From Flavobacterium album (GTDB lineage Bacteria; Bacteroidota; Bacteroidia; Flavobacteriales; Flavobacteriaceae): a stretch of 64,000 bases of DNA. Below are positions 53,084 to 62,249 of this stretch, piece after piece. The notes under the pieces were generated by a model that was not told the DNA's origin, searched no databases, and was given only the letters and a program-made list of their open reading frames with translations. A program made the position numbers and the translations under genes. Location of the stretch: positions 447,001 through 511,000 of the forward strand of contig NZ_CP029186.1 of assembly GCF_003096035.1 (NCBI RefSeq). The letters run 5' to 3'. The first letter of the stretch is position 1; each line of letters begins with the position of its first letter.

Positions 53084-55915
53084 TTAATGTGCCTCCAGCC
53101 AGTTGCGACCTTCGCCCATATCTACTTCCAAAGGTACATCCAGTTTAAAGGCGTTTTCCATCTCTTCTTTTATCATCGGCCTGATGCGTTTCAGCTCGCT
53201 GTTATGCACATCGAACACAAGTTCATCGTGCACCTGCAGCAGCATTTTGCTTTTCCAGTTCTCGTTCACCAGGCGCTTATGGATGTTGATCATCGCAATC
53301 TTTATAATATCGGCGGCGCTGCCCTGTATCGGGGCGTTCACGGCATTTCGCTCTGCGGCACCACGTACCACCTGGTTTTGGGAGTTGATGTCCTTCAGGT
53401 AGCGCCTGCGGCCGGATATGGTCTGTACATAACCCTGCGCGCGCGCGATTTCCACCTGGTCATTTATATAGCGCTTCAGTGTCGGGTAGGTTTGATAGTA
53501 GGCATCGATCAGGTCTTTCGATTCGGAACGGCTCAACGATGTCTGGTTGCTCAACCCGAATGCCGAAACACCGTACACAATACCAAAGTTTACCGTTTTG
53601 GCATGGCTTCGCTGCTCGCGGGTCACTTCTTCTAAAGCCACATTAAACACCTTGGCTGCGGTAGAAGCATGGATATCCTCTTTATTTTGGAATGCTTTCA
53701 CCATTTCGGGGTCGCCACTTAGTGCGGCTATGATGCGCAGCTCTATCTGCGAGTAGTCGGCAGAAAGTATCGTGTGGTCGGCATCGCGGGCAATGAATGC
53801 CTTGCGTATCTGCCTCCCCCTTTCGGTACGGATCGGGATGTTTTGCAGGTTGGGGTTGTTGGAACTTAAGCGACCTGTAGCTGCCACGGCCTGCATGTAA
53901 TCGGTATGCACACGGCCTGTCTTCGGTTTTACCTGAAGCGGCAGTGCTTCCACATAAGTATTCTGGAGCTTTACCAGCTGCCTCCAGTCGAGTATGTCCT
54001 GCACAAACGGATTGGTGAGCGCCAGGAATGACAGCACATCTTCGCCGGTGGCATATTGCCCTGTCTTGGTTTTCTTTTGCTTTACGCCACCTATTTTCAG
54101 CTTGTCGAACAATATCTCGCCCAGCTGTTTCGGCGAACCAAGGTTGAATTTCTCACCTGCGTTCTCGTATATTTTTTGTTCCAGTGTTTTAATGTCGCTT
54201 GCCAGTTCTGCCGAAAGCTCCTTAAGGTAAGGCACGTCAAGGTTGATGCCCTCCTGCTCCATGCTTGCCAGTACAGGCATCAGCGGAACTTCTATTTCGT
54301 CAAAAAGCTTTCGTGTGCCTGTCTGTTCCAGTTTTGGTGCGAACACTTCTTTCAGTTGTAATGTTATGTCGGCATCTTCTACCGCATATTCTTTTACAAG
54401 CTCTACGTCCACATCACGCATCGTTTTCTGGCCTTTTCCTTTTTTGCCGATAAGCGCCTCGATAGGCATCGGTGAATACCTAAGATATGTTTCGGCAAGA
54501 ATATCCATGCCGTGGCGCATATCAGGGTTGATAAGGTAGTGCGCCAACATCGTATCGAAGAATTTCCCCTTTACAGTAATACCGTAGTTGGCAAGTATCT
54601 CCAGGTCGTATTTAAGGTTCTGGCCTACTTTCTCTATGTTCTCATCCTCAAAGAACGGGATGAACTTATCAACGATCTCCTGGGCTTCAGCACGGTCGGC
54701 AGGAACGGGAACATAAAAGCCTTTTCCTTTTTCCCACGAAAAAGACAGCCCGACCAACTCTGCTGTAAGGGCACAGATATCCGTTGTCTCGGTGTCAAAG
54801 CTCACAACCTGTTGCTTCATCATATCGCGTAGCAGCAGGCTGATGGCCATGTTGCCCTGTATCAGTTGGTAATGGTGGTCGGTCGTATCCAGCGTTTCAT
54901 AAAAGCTCGGAGCGAGTTCTGCATTCGGGTCGGCGGCACCTTCGTCAAACAATGAGAATTGCTGTTCCCCGCTTGTAATTGTTTTTGTTGGCGAATAGCC
55001 TGTTGTGGCAATGGTATCGAATTCTTCCCCGTGCGAAAACAGCCTATGGAACTGCTCTGCCATACGGCGAAATTCCAGTTCGTTGAAAATTGCTTCTACC
55101 TTCTCGGTGTCGGGTTTCGTCAGCTCGTAGTCGGTTTCGTTGAAAGTGACATTGCAATCGGTTATAATGGTCGCCAGCTTTTTCGACATGATGCCTTTTT
55201 CCTTGTTGGCTTCAATGTTCTCGCGCATCTTGCCTTTCAGCTCGTGGGTATTGGCCAGCAGGTTCTCCATAGAGCCATAGTCTTTCAGGAATTTCTTGGC
55301 GGTCTTTTCGCCAACGCCCGGCAGACCCGGTATGTTATCTACAGCGTCGCCCATCATCCCAAGGAAGTCGATCACCTGTTCCGGCCTTTCGATCTCAAAG
55401 CGTTCCAGTACTTCGGGTACGCCCCATATCTCGATGCCGTTGCCCAGCCTTGCGGGACGGTACATGAATATATTTTCGCTTACCAGCTGTGCAAAATCCT
55501 TATCTGGTGTCACCATAAATACCTGGTAGCCTTGTTTTTCGGCTTGTTTTGCCACGGTGCCTATAAGGTCGTCGGCCTCACAGCCCGCTTCCTCGATAAT
55601 GGGAATGTGCATCGCCCGGAGTATATCGTGGATATACGGTATCGCTAAAAGTATCGCTTCCGGTGTAGCGCTCCGGTTGGCTTTGTAGTCACCATAAAGC
55701 TCATTACGCACGGTACTGCCTTCCTTGTCGAATGCCACCGCAAGATGGTCGGGCTTTTCGCGCTTGATAACGTCCAGCAGCGAGTTGGTAAACCCAAAGA
55801 TTGCCGAGGTATCCATCCCTTTGGAATTGATCCGTGGATTTTTGATAAAGGCATAATAACCACGGAATATCAGCGCGTAGGCATCGAGCAGGAAAAGTCG
55901 TTTCTGTTGTGACAT
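53084..55915 (-). CDS. polA: DNA polymerase I
   Basis: This 943-residue enzyme has all three domains. The 5'-3' exonuclease is about 1-290 (DAYALIFRGYYAF, DKEGSTVRNELYGDYKANR, DKDFAQLV). The 3'-5' exonuclease is about 350-535 with the catalytic residues kept (SFDTETTDI, QNLKYDLEIL, YAVEDADITL), so proofreading is intact. The polymerase has motif A DYSQIELRIIAALSGD, motif B RSHAKTVNFGIVYG and motif C QVHDELVF. It works in gap filling and repair. It is monocistronic. Confidence 0.97.
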   Translation of the reverse strand: MSQQKRLFLLDAYALIFRGYYAFIKNPRINSKGMDTSAIFGFTNSLLDVIKREKPDHLAVAFDKEGSTVRNELYGDYKANRSATPEAILLAIPYIHDILRAMHIPIIEEAGCEADDLIGTVAKQAEKQGYQVFMVTPDKDFAQLVSENIFMYRPARLGNGIEIWGVPEVLERFEIERPEQVIDFLGMMGDAVDNIPGLPGVGEKTAKKFLKDYGSMENLLANTHELKGKMRENIEANKEKGIMSKKLATIITDCNVTFNETDYELTKPDTEKVEAIFNELEFRRMAEQFHRLFSHGEEFDTIATTGYSPTKTITSGEQQFSLFDEGAADPNAELAPSFYETLDTTDHHYQLIQGNMAISLLLRDMMKQQVVSFDTETTDICALTAELVGLSFSWEKGKGFYVPVPADRAEAQEIVDKFIPFFEDENIEKVGQNLKYDLEILANYGITVKGKFFDTMLAHYLINPDMRHGMDILAETYLRYSPMPIEALIGKKGKGQKTMRDVDVELVKEYAVEDADITLQLKEVFAPKLEQTGTRKLFDEIEVPLMPVLASMEQEGINLDVPYLKELSAELASDIKTLEQKIYENAGEKFNLGSPKQLGEILFDKLKIGGVKQKKTKTGQYATGEDVLSFLALTNPFVQDILDWRQLVKLQNTYVEALPLQVKPKTGRVHTDYMQAVAATGRLSSNNPNLQNIPIRTERGRQIRKAFIARDADHTILSADYSQIELRIIAALSGDPEMVKAFQNKEDIHASTAAKVFNVALEEVTREQRSHAKTVNFGIVYGVSAFGLSNQTSLSRSESKDLIDAYYQTYPTLKRYINDQVEIARAQGYVQTISGRRRYLKDINSQNQVVRGAAERNAVNAPIQGSAADIIKIAMINIHKRLVNENWKSKMLLQVHDELVFDVHNSELKRIRPMIKEEMENAFKLDVPLEVDMGEGRNWLEAH

Positions 55916-56416
55916 GAAAAAAATATTTGACCGTAAAAATAATCAAACCGATGGAGAATTTCTAATTAAGATGAATTTAGAATAACCGATTACGGTCAAA
56001 TTTCTTCTTTAAAAAGAATATTTAAATAAGACAAAGAGTTCTTCTTCTTTTGTCTTGAAACAAAAGAAGCAAAAATTCAAGGCTCCAAATATTTCACTTA
56101 AAATCTACGGCAAGCTTCTCCCATCGCGACCCGAGCCGCTCGAACAAAGTTCTTCGCTCGCGGGTCGCTCTCCTACTCCCAACGCTTAAGCTTCCCTTGA
56201 TTTTTACGCGAAATATTTAATGCCTTAGCTTCACTCAGACCTGATCACTCTTGTGGAATGGCAGGTATTGGGAACGGAGTTAAGCTTCTCCTCCTTTGCT
56301 TCGCCAGTTCAGCTAAATCTTAGTGTGTAGATGTTCCCCGGAGTGAGGCCAAAACTACTGCAACATTCTTTGTAACATTTTGCCGCTTTATTCGTTTCTT
56401 TGTAAAAACATACCTA
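55916..56416. other. 501-bp gene-free region with palindromic repeats
   Basis: No ORF was found. CTTCTTTTGT (56044-56053) and ACAAAAGAAG (56060-56069) form a hairpin followed by CAAAAATTCAAGGC, a layout I recall as common in Bacteroidota intergenic DNA. A larger nested stem (GCGACCCG 56126-56133 with CGGGTCGC 56161-56168, inner GAAC/GTTC) follows. The last 60 bp hold the promoter of the metallophosphoesterase (weak TTTG 56369-56372, TTTCTTTG 56395-56402). Confidence 0.5.
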
Positions 56417-57649
56417 ATGCGTCGCGCTTTCATCTTCATCCTCATAGCCATTATCCTTGGCGAAGTCTATACTTTCTTTGCAGTCAAAACAGTCGTTAAA
56501 GCCCGTTGGATGCTTTGGGCTTATGCAGGCATTTCACTGTTTATCATTGCGTTTATCATCTGGTCATTCACCCAGTACGACCGTACTGTGGGCCCTAACA
56601 AGCGCTCCCTCTTTACCGTTGGGCTGATGCTGCTTACGGTTGTCCCGAAAATGATCGTAGGCATAATACTCCTGGGCGAAGATGTATTCCGTATCATCGG
56701 CGGCCTCATCAGGTCGTTCCTGGGCAATGAGGAGCAGTCATTCTTACAGGAACGCCGGAAATTCGTAAGCCAGGTCGCTTTAGGCCTGGCCGCTATCCCA
56801 TTCCTTTCGCTCCTTTACGGAATGAAATGGGGAAAATACAATTATAAAGTACGAAAAGAGACGATTTATTTTCCAGACCTGCCCGAAAATTTCGACGGGA
56901 TGACCATCACGCAGATATCCGATATCCACAGCGGCAGCTTCGACGATGCCGAAGAGATCGGGCACGCCATAGACCTTGTCAACCAGCAAAACAGCGACCT
57001 CATCCTTTTTACGGGCGATATCGTGAATACCCATGCCGAAGAGATGCACCCGTGGATCGAGGCTTTCAAAAGAATCGAGTCGGCTCCCCTGGGCAAGTAT
57101 TCAGTGCTGGGCAACCATGATTACGGGGAGTATGTAGAATGGCCTTCGCAAAAAGCAAAGCTCCAGAATTTCGAGGACATCAAAGACCTCCACAGGCAGA
57201 TCGATTTCAAGCTGCTGCTTAATGAGCATGTAAAGATTGAAAAAGGCGGGCAGGAAATCATGCTGGTTGGCGTAGAGAACTGGGGCGTTAACTTTAAGCA
57301 GGCTGGTGACCTGAGCAAGGCTTCACAGGGGCTTACACCGGAAGACTTCAAGATACTTATGAGCCACGACCCGTCTCACTGGGAAGCCGAAGTGAAGAAC
57401 CATAAAAACAATTACCACCTTACCCTTAGCGGGCATACCCACGGCCTGCAGTTCGGGATAGAGATACCAGGATTTTTCAAGTGGAGCCCAGTGGAATATG
57501 TCTACAAACAGTGGGCAGGACTGTACGAAAACGTTGGGCGTTATGTGTACGTAAACCGCGGTTTTGGCTTCCATGGCTATCCCGGCCGGGTGGGCATATG
57601 GCCAGAGATTACAGTTATTGAACTAAAAAAAGGCCAAAAGGTATCATAA
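56417..57649 (+). CDS. Membrane-anchored metallophosphoesterase
   Basis: This 410-residue protein has four N-terminal helices (about 3-20, 33-50, 66-85, 117-132). A calcineurin-like phosphoesterase domain follows. Its metal ligands are in QISDIHSGSF, FTGDIVN, VLGNHDYGEY, LMSHDP and LSGHTHGLQFG. Some relatives cleave UDP-diacylglucosamine or phospholipid headgroups, but the substrate here is unknown. The domain would lie on one face of the inner membrane. It is divergent from polA across a 501-bp gap. Confidence 0.9.
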   Translation: MRRAFIFILIAIILGEVYTFFAVKTVVKARWMLWAYAGISLFIIAFIIWSFTQYDRTVGPNKRSLFTVGLMLLTVVPKMIVGIILLGEDVFRIIGGLIRSFLGNEEQSFLQERRKFVSQVALGLAAIPFLSLLYGMKWGKYNYKVRKETIYFPDLPENFDGMTITQISDIHSGSFDDAEEIGHAIDLVNQQNSDLILFTGDIVNTHAEEMHPWIEAFKRIESAPLGKYSVLGNHDYGEYVEWPSQKAKLQNFEDIKDLHRQIDFKLLLNEHVKIEKGGQEIMLVGVENWGVNFKQAGDLSKASQGLTPEDFKILMSHDPSHWEAEVKNHKNNYHLTLSGHTHGLQFGIEIPGFFKWSPVEYVYKQWAGLYENVGRYVYVNRGFGFHGYPGRVGIWPEITVIELKKGQKVS

Positions 57650-57723
57650 TTTGGTAATTATACTATATTTGTAATATAATTTGCTAATAAAACGGTTTTA
57701 AGTTAGTTTAAAATTTCAATTTT

Positions 57724-58020
57724 ATGTCAAAATTTGGAGAACTTATAAACTCCCATGTGCCTGTACTTATCGATTTTTATACGGAATGGAATGAGCCTTC
57801 GGTATCCATGCACCCGGTTATAAGGGATGTTGCTGCCGCGCTTGGAGACAAGGCTAAGGTCATAAAAATTGATATCGATAAAAACCAGGAGCTGGCCGAT
57901 GCCCTCAGGATAAAAGGCCTGCCTACACTGATGATCTACAAGGACGGGCAAATGGTATGGAGGCAAAGCGGCGAGCTGGATGCCAACACTATCATAGGCC
58001 TTGTACAGGAACAGATTTAG
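57724..58020 (+). CDS. Thioredoxin-fold protein without active-site cysteines
   Basis: This 98-residue protein has the thioredoxin fold signature: LIDFYTEWN, KVIKIDIDKNQELADAL, and the cis-proline loop IKGLPTLMIYKDG. The usual WCGPC site is replaced by Trp-Asn-Glu-Pro-Ser (EWNEPSVSM). No cysteine is present, so no redox activity is possible. It probably serves as a binding or chaperone-like module. A TATATTTG box (57664-57671) lies about 50 bp upstream. Its stop overlaps the convergent deacetylase stop by 4 bp. Confidence 0.88.
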   Translation: MSKFGELINSHVPVLIDFYTEWNEPSVSMHPVIRDVAAALGDKAKVIKIDIDKNQELADALRIKGLPTLMIYKDGQMVWRQSGELDANTIIGLVQEQI

Positions 58021-58649
58021 CATATAGCCGCGAACCGGAATCCCTTTTCTTTTAAATATTCAATTGCTTTTGGCAATGCATAGCGCATATTTATATTTGC
58101 CTTAATGCTGTCGTGGAATATAATGACACTGCCATCTGTGGTATTCCGTACTACATTATGGAGGCATTTTTCAGGACTGATGCTTTGGTCGAAGTCGGCG
58201 CTTAGCACATCCCACATTACGATCTTGTAGCCCATCTTCAGCACTTCTTTTTTCTGCGACCTTTTTATTTTGCCATACGGCGGACGGAACAATTTTGTCC
58301 CCGAAATGCTGCCTATCCATTTCTCGCAGGCTTCAATGTTTTCAAAATATGTAAAGTCATCCGTATTCCAGCCGTTGAGGTGGTTGAAGGTATGATTGCC
58401 AATAGAGTGCCCGCCTTCTACAACTTTTCTAAAGATATCGGGATGTTTTTGGATATTGTTGCCAATGCAAAAGAACGTAGCTTTAATATCATGCTCTTTA
58501 AGTACACCGAGCACCCATTCGGTTACTTCGGGCGTGGGGCCGTCATCAAAGGTGAGGTAGACGGTTTTGGTGTCATTGGAGATATTCCACACGTAACCGG
58601 GAAATAATTTCCTGATAAACCACCGCGTTTTTACCCAATAGAATTTCAT
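58017..58649 (-). CDS. Polysaccharide deacetylase (NodB/CE4 family)
   Basis: This 210-residue carbohydrate esterase deacetylates N-acetylated glycans such as peptidoglycan or chitin oligomers. CE4 motifs: TFDDGP (motif 1), HSIGNHTFNH (metal His), RPPYGKIK (motif 3), and IIFHDS (motif 5). It has no signal peptide, so it is cytoplasmic or membrane-associated by the helix-like N-terminus. The start at 58649 (MKFYWVKTRWF) was preferred to an in-frame extension to 58697. A TATCTTTG box ends 5 nt before this ATG, making a leaderless mRNA possible. Confidence 0.9.
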   Translation of the reverse strand: MKFYWVKTRWFIRKLFPGYVWNISNDTKTVYLTFDDGPTPEVTEWVLGVLKEHDIKATFFCIGNNIQKHPDIFRKVVEGGHSIGNHTFNHLNGWNTDDFTYFENIEACEKWIGSISGTKLFRPPYGKIKRSQKKEVLKMGYKIVMWDVLSADFDQSISPEKCLHNVVRNTTDGSVIIFHDSIKANINMRYALPKAIEYLKEKGFRFAAIC

Positions 58650-58688
58650 AGGGCAAAGATAAAGTGTTTTGCTTTTATCTGATGTAAG

Positions 58689-58721
58689 AGACCCCAAAGG
58701 TTTTAAAAACCTTTGGGGTCT
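58689..58721. repeat. 33-bp palindrome, repeat family copy 2 (AGACCCCAAAGG type)
   Basis: Arms of 16 bp (58689-58704 and 58706-58721) on AGACCCCAAAGG are perfect. It is identical to the palindrome inside 17055-17089 except for the centre base. It lies between the DUF2723 gene and the deacetylase, both minus strand, and may terminate the DUF2723 transcript. Confidence 0.7.
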
Positions 58722-58753
58722 GATAATAAAAATCGCATCGGTATTAAAGAAGA

Positions 58754-61700
58754 CTACAAATCCTCTCTCCTGTGCATCTTGAACCTGCCATTGTATTTGT
58801 TGAATACCTTTTTGGCAGCTTCATAGTATTCTTTATCGCCGTGATCATCCATGATATAAAGCAAGCTCCTGTAGCGCTCTATGCTGGTAATAATATCTAT
58901 GTGCGCATCTTTCTGCTCTGATGGCGAATAACCGGCAAAGAAGTCGAGGTTTTCCTGGTATTTCTTGATCACTTTATCCAGCAGCTTGCGGGCTTCGGCT
59001 TTTTCGCCTATATCATAGTAGCCTCCTGCAAACGGCTCGAGCAGTGTATAGTATTCGTAATATTCTACCGGCATTTTTTTCATAGCGAGGTCAATGATGT
59101 TTTTCGCCTTGTCTTTCCTGCCCTCTTTTATTAAGGCTTCCATCAGCCTGGCCAGGTTGGTGCGGTAGGTAATACTGTTCTTGCGGGTTTCGGGGTCGTG
59201 GTAAATTTTCGGGCTTTCGCTGTTGCCCCAATCCCAAGACATCACGATATTGTACATCTTATCAGTGTCAATATAGCCCATATCCAGCGGACTGCCATCT
59301 TTCGGTATTGGTGTTTTTACCGGCACCAGCTTGTACACCATACCGTCAAGCTGCAGGTAGTCTTTCATCCACAGGTAATCATCGTCGCCAAAGCTGCCCC
59401 CAGTGAAATATATCGGCCTTTTCCAGTTATTACGGTAGAAGATATCGAGCATCATCAGGCGGTTTTTATACAGGGCATCACCTTTTATGTCGATATCAAT
59501 ATAAGGAACAATAGAATCGTATAATTTCGGCGAAACGAATTTATTTTTGATGATCTCGTCCCTATTGACCATCATACGTATTTTATTGGTCGGATAGAAA
59601 TTTACCATGTGGCCGTTGCTCAGTTCCCTTTGCGCACGCGGGTCGTCGGTAGCAATGAATTTGATAAAGTCGCCAATCGCCCAGCGTGCATCGGTACCTT
59701 TATCAAAGAACATATAATCGCGTGTTCCCTGCTTGTACTGCTCGTGGGTAAACGAGATCGGCATCGGCTCCGACTCATAGGCCTTGGCCTTCATCTGGTC
59801 GATATACCAGTCCGTCATTAATAAGCTTGTGTTGACGATACGCACATCGGTACGGTAGCCTTCGATCTCCTGTGCATACCACAACGGGAAGGTGTCATTA
59901 TCTCCAATGGTAAAGAGTATCGCATCCTTATCACACGACGACAGGTAGGCTTTCGCCATGGCAAGTGCAGTGTAGCGGTCGGAGCGGTCGTGGTCGTCCC
60001 AGTTTTGCGAAGCCATAAGCACCGGTGCAGCAAGCAATGTTACCCCTATAACCACAGGCCCGGCAATTTTTGGCTGCATGTATTTTTTAATGGTGTCGTA
60101 TATCGCATAAACGCCAATACCTATCCATATAGCGAAAACATAGAACGAACCAACCAGCGCATAGTCACGCTCACGCGGCTCGAACGGCCTCTCGTTAAGG
60201 TATATCTTCAGCGCGAGCCCTGTAAACAGAAACAGCGCCAGCAATACATAGAAGCTCTTCGCATCTTTTTTGGCATGGAAAGCAAAACCGATAAGCCCAA
60301 GGATGAACGGAAGGAAGAAATACACATTGCGCCCCTTGTTGTTCGCCTGGTCAGACGGCAGGTTGTCCTGCGGTCCCCGGAAGATGGTATCTATAGGCTT
60401 GATGCCGCTTATCCAGTTGCCGTCAAGATTGTCATAACGGCCCTGTATGTCGTTCTGCCTTCCGGTAAAGTTCCACATCAGGTAACGCCAGTACATATAG
60501 CCGAACTGGAATTCGAACATATATTGCATATTGGATGCAAAAGAAGGCTTCTCTACAATAAGGTACCTGCTGTATTTGTTCAGGAATTTGTCATAGTCCT
60601 CAAGGTCTACATTTCCTTTGCGGAATTCCGTCCTGAACTCGGCAATAGCGCCCTCTATCTGGCTGCGTGCCTCTGCCATAGCCATACCAAGATCCTGCTC
60701 GCTCATCTGGTCTACAGGCAGGCCGTAGCGCGCGAGGTCGTCGGCAAAATCGTATGACGGGTCCAGCCTGAAGTCAAGCGGCTTGGTAAACCTCATATAG
60801 TTGGCGGCGTGCTCGGTGCTCCACATCCTTGGCATAAAGCCTTTGTGGTTGTCATCGGTATTTTGCTTAGCATTTTTATAGTTGTTCACTATAACATATT
60901 TGCCGGTTTTATAATCCCTCTGGTAGTTGGGCTTTTCGTCTTCATAAGGCCTTACCTTATCAAGCCCCGCGTAGGTATCCGAGAACATCGGTCCGTAAAA
61001 AAGTTTCTGCTCACCATACTGTTCCCTGTTATAATAGGCCAGTACCTCAGCCGCATCCGAGGGCTTGTTCTCATTGATGACAACATTCGCATTGGCACGT
61101 ATCGGCAGCATCATCCAAGTAGAGAAACCGATAAGGATGAACAGTACGCACAGCAGCAAGGTGTTGTACAGCGCATAGCCTTTTTTCTTTGTATAGCTAA
61201 AGCCGAAATAAAAGAAAGCGATGATGGCAAGGGCAACGAAAATTGTCCCCGAGTTGAAAGGCATTCCCAACGAATTTACCATGAATATTTCGGTCTTCCC
61301 GAAAAGCGCCATAGTATAAGGGAGTAATAGCTTGAATATGAAAAGCAGTATGGCCACGATAACCACATTGGCTATGATGAAGCTCTTTACCGTAACTTTT
61401 GCGTAGTTCTTAAAGAAGTAAATGAATCCTATGGAAGGAATGACAAGGAGCGCCATGAAGTGCACCCCGAACGAAAGCCCTACAACAAGGGATATAATTA
61501 GCAGCCATTTGTTGCCACGCGGCGTATGCATTTCTTCTTCCCAGCGAAGGCCGAGCCAAAGCAGCAGTGCGATGAAAAGCGATGCCATGGCATATACTTC
61601 TGCCTCTACGGCATTGAACCAGAAGCTGTCGGAGAAGGTAAAAGCAAGGCTGCCCACCGCCGAAGCCCCAAGTATGGCAATCGCATTGTTATTGTTGAGT

Positions 61701-62038
61701 TCTGAAAACCTGCTGATAAGGTTGCGCAGTACTATGGTAAGCGACCAAAACATGAACAGTATGGTAAACGCGCTCGAGAATACCGAAACCATATTCACCG
61801 ACAATGCTATTTTATCGTCATGGCCAAAGGCGAAAAGGGCAAAGAAAGCGCCTACCATCTGGAAAAGCGGCGCTCCCGGCGGGTGGCCTACTTCAAGCTT
61901 GGCAGCTGTGGCAATATATTCCCCGCAATCCCAAAAGCTCATGGTAGGCTCTACAGTCATTGCGTAGGTAATAAGGGCAATAGTAAAAACGGTCCACCCG
62001 AGGATGGTATTCCATTTTTTGAAATTGAATGTTATCAT
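58754..62038 (-). CDS. DUF2723 polytopic membrane protein, copy 2 (glycosyltransferase-like)
   Basis: This 1094-residue paralogue of the gene at 46221-49514 keeps the same layout of multi-spanning N-terminal domain, central soluble part and C-terminal helices. It shares FWDCGEYIATAAKLEVGHPP and long identical stretches such as YMYWRYLMWNFTGRQND. The two differ mainly in the central and C-terminal regions. Function is not established; distant similarity to protein O-mannosyltransferases suggests glycosylation. It appears monocistronic, with a palindrome downstream. Confidence 0.87.
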   Translation of the reverse strand: MITFNFKKWNTILGWTVFTIALITYAMTVEPTMSFWDCGEYIATAAKLEVGHPPGAPLFQMVGAFFALFAFGHDDKIALSVNMVSVFSSAFTILFMFWSLTIVLRNLISRFSELNNNNAIAILGASAVGSLAFTFSDSFWFNAVEAEVYAMASLFIALLLWLGLRWEEEMHTPRGNKWLLIISLVVGLSFGVHFMALLVIPSIGFIYFFKNYAKVTVKSFIIANVVIVAILLFIFKLLLPYTMALFGKTEIFMVNSLGMPFNSGTIFVALAIIAFFYFGFSYTKKKGYALYNTLLLCVLFILIGFSTWMMLPIRANANVVINENKPSDAAEVLAYYNREQYGEQKLFYGPMFSDTYAGLDKVRPYEDEKPNYQRDYKTGKYVIVNNYKNAKQNTDDNHKGFMPRMWSTEHAANYMRFTKPLDFRLDPSYDFADDLARYGLPVDQMSEQDLGMAMAEARSQIEGAIAEFRTEFRKGNVDLEDYDKFLNKYSRYLIVEKPSFASNMQYMFEFQFGYMYWRYLMWNFTGRQNDIQGRYDNLDGNWISGIKPIDTIFRGPQDNLPSDQANNKGRNVYFFLPFILGLIGFAFHAKKDAKSFYVLLALFLFTGLALKIYLNERPFEPRERDYALVGSFYVFAIWIGIGVYAIYDTIKKYMQPKIAGPVVIGVTLLAAPVLMASQNWDDHDRSDRYTALAMAKAYLSSCDKDAILFTIGDNDTFPLWYAQEIEGYRTDVRIVNTSLLMTDWYIDQMKAKAYESEPMPISFTHEQYKQGTRDYMFFDKGTDARWAIGDFIKFIATDDPRAQRELSNGHMVNFYPTNKIRMMVNRDEIIKNKFVSPKLYDSIVPYIDIDIKGDALYKNRLMMLDIFYRNNWKRPIYFTGGSFGDDDYLWMKDYLQLDGMVYKLVPVKTPIPKDGSPLDMGYIDTDKMYNIVMSWDWGNSESPKIYHDPETRKNSITYRTNLARLMEALIKEGRKDKAKNIIDLAMKKMPVEYYEYYTLLEPFAGGYYDIGEKAEARKLLDKVIKKYQENLDFFAGYSPSEQKDAHIDIITSIERYRSLLYIMDDHGDKEYYEAAKKVFNKYNGRFKMHRREDL

Positions 62039-62220
62039 GAAGGATAGATTATTCCAGATTATTCTAACTGCAAAGAAACTATTTTTTTAGGAAAGGGAAG
62101 GAATTGCAGGCGGGATTTTATTACAGATGGGAAACGTAATAGCCTTACATTGTCATTTCAGCGATTCTCCCCCGGCAAGGCTGCAGCCAAAATGGCCAGG
62201 AATTAACGGGTATTAAAACT

Positions 62221-62248
62221 AAGGCCCCGCTATTGCAGGGCCTTTTGA
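62221..62248. terminator. Terminator of the LacI-type regulator gene
   Basis: AAGGCCC (62221-62227) pairs with GGGCCTT (62238-62244) around a 10-nt loop. A/T-rich DNA lies on both sides, so it can work on either strand. It lies just beyond the regulator stop codon. Confidence 0.6.
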
Positions 62249-62249
62249 T

